Source of the DNA: Xanthobacteraceae bacterium
GTDB lineage: Bacteria; Pseudomonadota; Alphaproteobacteria; Rhizobiales; Xanthobacteraceae
Length of the DNA stretch: 5,353 nucleotides
Reading direction: 5' to 3'
Assembly: GCA_030648135.1 (NCBI GenBank)
Contig: JAUSIF010000199.1
Span: forward strand, 1-5,353
Shown: one piece after another, positions 4,441 through 5,353 of the stretch
Layout: each line of letters begins with the position of its first letter
Numbering within the stretch: position 1 is the first letter of the stretch
Position numbers and translations under genes: made by a program
Notes under the pieces: model-generated
The model's database searches: none
Told to the model about the DNA's origin: nothing
The model's input: only the letters and a program-made list of their open reading frames with translations

Positions 4441-5353
4441 TTACCCCTCCGGCCCGGCATAGGCGCCGGCCGTGTGCGGGAACATCGATTTCACGATCTT
4501 CAAGCGCGAGATGTCGACGGTGGCGTCCATGTGCAGGAAAATCGCGGCGTCGCGAAATAATTTCTCGATGCCTACGTCGAGCATCACTCCGCTGCCGCCA
4601 TGGAGCTCGACCGCATGCTGGGCGACCTTCAGGATTTCTTCCGAGGCATATACCTTCACCATATTACAAAGCGTGTCGGCGTCCGGCGCCTTCTCGTCCA
4701 CCGCGGTCGCGGCGCGGCCGAGCAGCGCGCGCACCGCCTCGATCCGGGTCGCCATGTCGGCGAGCCGCAGCGCCACCGCCTGATGCTTGATGAGAATGCG
4801 TCCGCCCTGGACGTAGTTCTGCACGTAATCGGCCGTGCGCTCGAAGGCGGCGACGCCGACGCCCAAATTCTTCGCCGCCTGGATGATCTTGCCCGGACGG
4901 AAATAAATGCCGGCCTTGCCCAGGGCGTCGTTCTCGACCAGTAGATGATCGGCGGGCACACGGCAATCCTCGAATACGATCTCGCCGTTGTTCATGAAGC
5001 GGCAGCCGACGGTCTCGTTGCAGCGGGCGACGGTGAGGCCGGGCGTGTCGCGCGGCACGATAAAACTCGACGTGCCGTGAAGCATCCCGACCTTGGAATT
5101 GGTATTGGCATAGACGACGTAAAGGCCAGCGTCATAGCCGTTCGAGATGAAATGCTTGCGGCCGTTGATCACCCATTCGCCGTTCTTCTTCACGGCGCGG
5201 GTCTGCATCGCCGCTTCCGGCGCGTTGTAGGGCAGCCAGCGGTCGGAGGCCCCGCGCGGCTCGGTCAGGCAATGAGCGAGCAGGAACTGCGGGTCTTCGA
5301 CCAGGCGCTTGAACCAGCGCTCCTGCAGATGGCGCGGCGCGAGATTGCGCAAC
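4441..5353 (-). CDS. Acyl-CoA dehydrogenase family protein, N-terminus outside window
   Basis: The C-terminal 303 or so residues of an FAD-dependent acyl-CoA dehydrogenase are present; roughly the first 100 residues lie beyond base 5353. The TTG near the edge is an internal codon, not a start. Visible family landmarks (numbered from codon 5352) are LTEPRGASD (29-37, usual form TEPGAGSD), WVINGRKHFISNG in the beta domain, IVFEDCRVPADHLL, the helical KHQAVALRLADMATRIEAVRALL, and LHGGSGVMLDVGIEKLFRDA near the C-terminus. In medium-chain acyl-CoA dehydrogenase the catalytic Glu sits in the segment YEGT; here the aligned segment reads HMDATVDI, placing Asp276 at that position. Such enzymes oxidise acyl-CoA to enoyl-CoA and pass electrons to ETF. 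The altered catalytic segment means the substrate class, or even dehydrogenase activity, should not be assumed. The stop TAA lies 20 bp before the DUF1311 gene, so the two are probably co-transcribed. Confidence 0.92.
   Translation of the reverse strand, partial: LRNLAPRHLQERWFKRLVEDPQFLLAHCLTEPRGASDRWLPYNAPEAAMQTRAVKKNGEWVINGRKHFISNGYDAGLYVVYANTNSKVGMLHGTSSFIVPRDTPGLTVARCNETVGCRFMNNGEIVFEDCRVPADHLLVENDALGKAGIYFRPGKIIQAAKNLGVGVAAFERTADYVQNYVQGGRILIKHQAVALRLADMATRIEAVRALLGRAATAVDEKAPDADTLCNMVKVYASEEILKVAQHAVELHGGSGVMLDVGIEKLFRDAAIFLHMDATVDISRLKIVKSMFPHTAGAYAGPEG

Noticed and set aside
1..5353. CRISPR arrays, insertion sequences, integrases, defence genes
   Set aside because: No spaced direct repeats, transposase or recombinase motifs, or terminal inverted repeats were seen. 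The genes are ordinary metabolic and transport families with similar base composition.

Overview
The window is GC-rich, and every gene I can support lies on the minus strand. Read in transcription order (high to low coordinate), the genes are: an acyl-CoA dehydrogenase with its N-terminus outside the window, a small secreted LprI/DUF1311-type protein, a PfkB-family 2-keto-3-deoxygluconate kinase (kdgK), a Tat-exported sugar-binding protein, an ABC sugar-importer ATPase, and the first 65 codons of an ABC sugar permease that runs off the left edge. High GC, GTG starts, a twin-arginine binding protein and this gene content suggest an alphaproteobacterium, probably of the Rhizobiales type. This is inferred from style, not from a phylogenetic marker.

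Region 1 (1-1221): permease start and ATPase. The two overlap by four bases (GTGA), the usual sign of translational coupling. Region 2 (1222-1358): intergenic spacer with two tandem stem-loops between the binding-protein and ATPase genes. Region 3 (1359-2705): solute-binding protein. Region 4 (2706-2991): spacer holding a good sigma-70-type promoter, an inverted repeat over its -35 box, and a leader of about 82 nt able to form competing hairpins. Region 5 (2992-3915): kdgK. Region 6 (3916-4004): short spacer with no clear signal. Region 7 (4005-5353): DUF1311 gene placed 20 bp after the acyl-CoA dehydrogenase.

How they work together: the binding protein captures a sugar or sugar acid in the periplasm, the permease pair moves it inward, and the ATPase powers the step. 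KdgK next to the importer suggests that the cargo is broken down through 2-keto-3-deoxygluconate to KDPG and the Entner-Doudoroff aldolase, as for hexuronates, aldonates or their oligomers. The substrate cannot be read from this window. The acyl-CoA dehydrogenase and DUF1311 pair looks like a separate unit.

I do not see a new defence, mobile or RNA system. The points most worth a second look are the regulatory leader of the binding-protein gene, the tandem hairpins, the Glu-to-Asp change at the expected catalytic position of the acyl-CoA dehydrogenase, and the shortened C-terminal domain of the ATPase.
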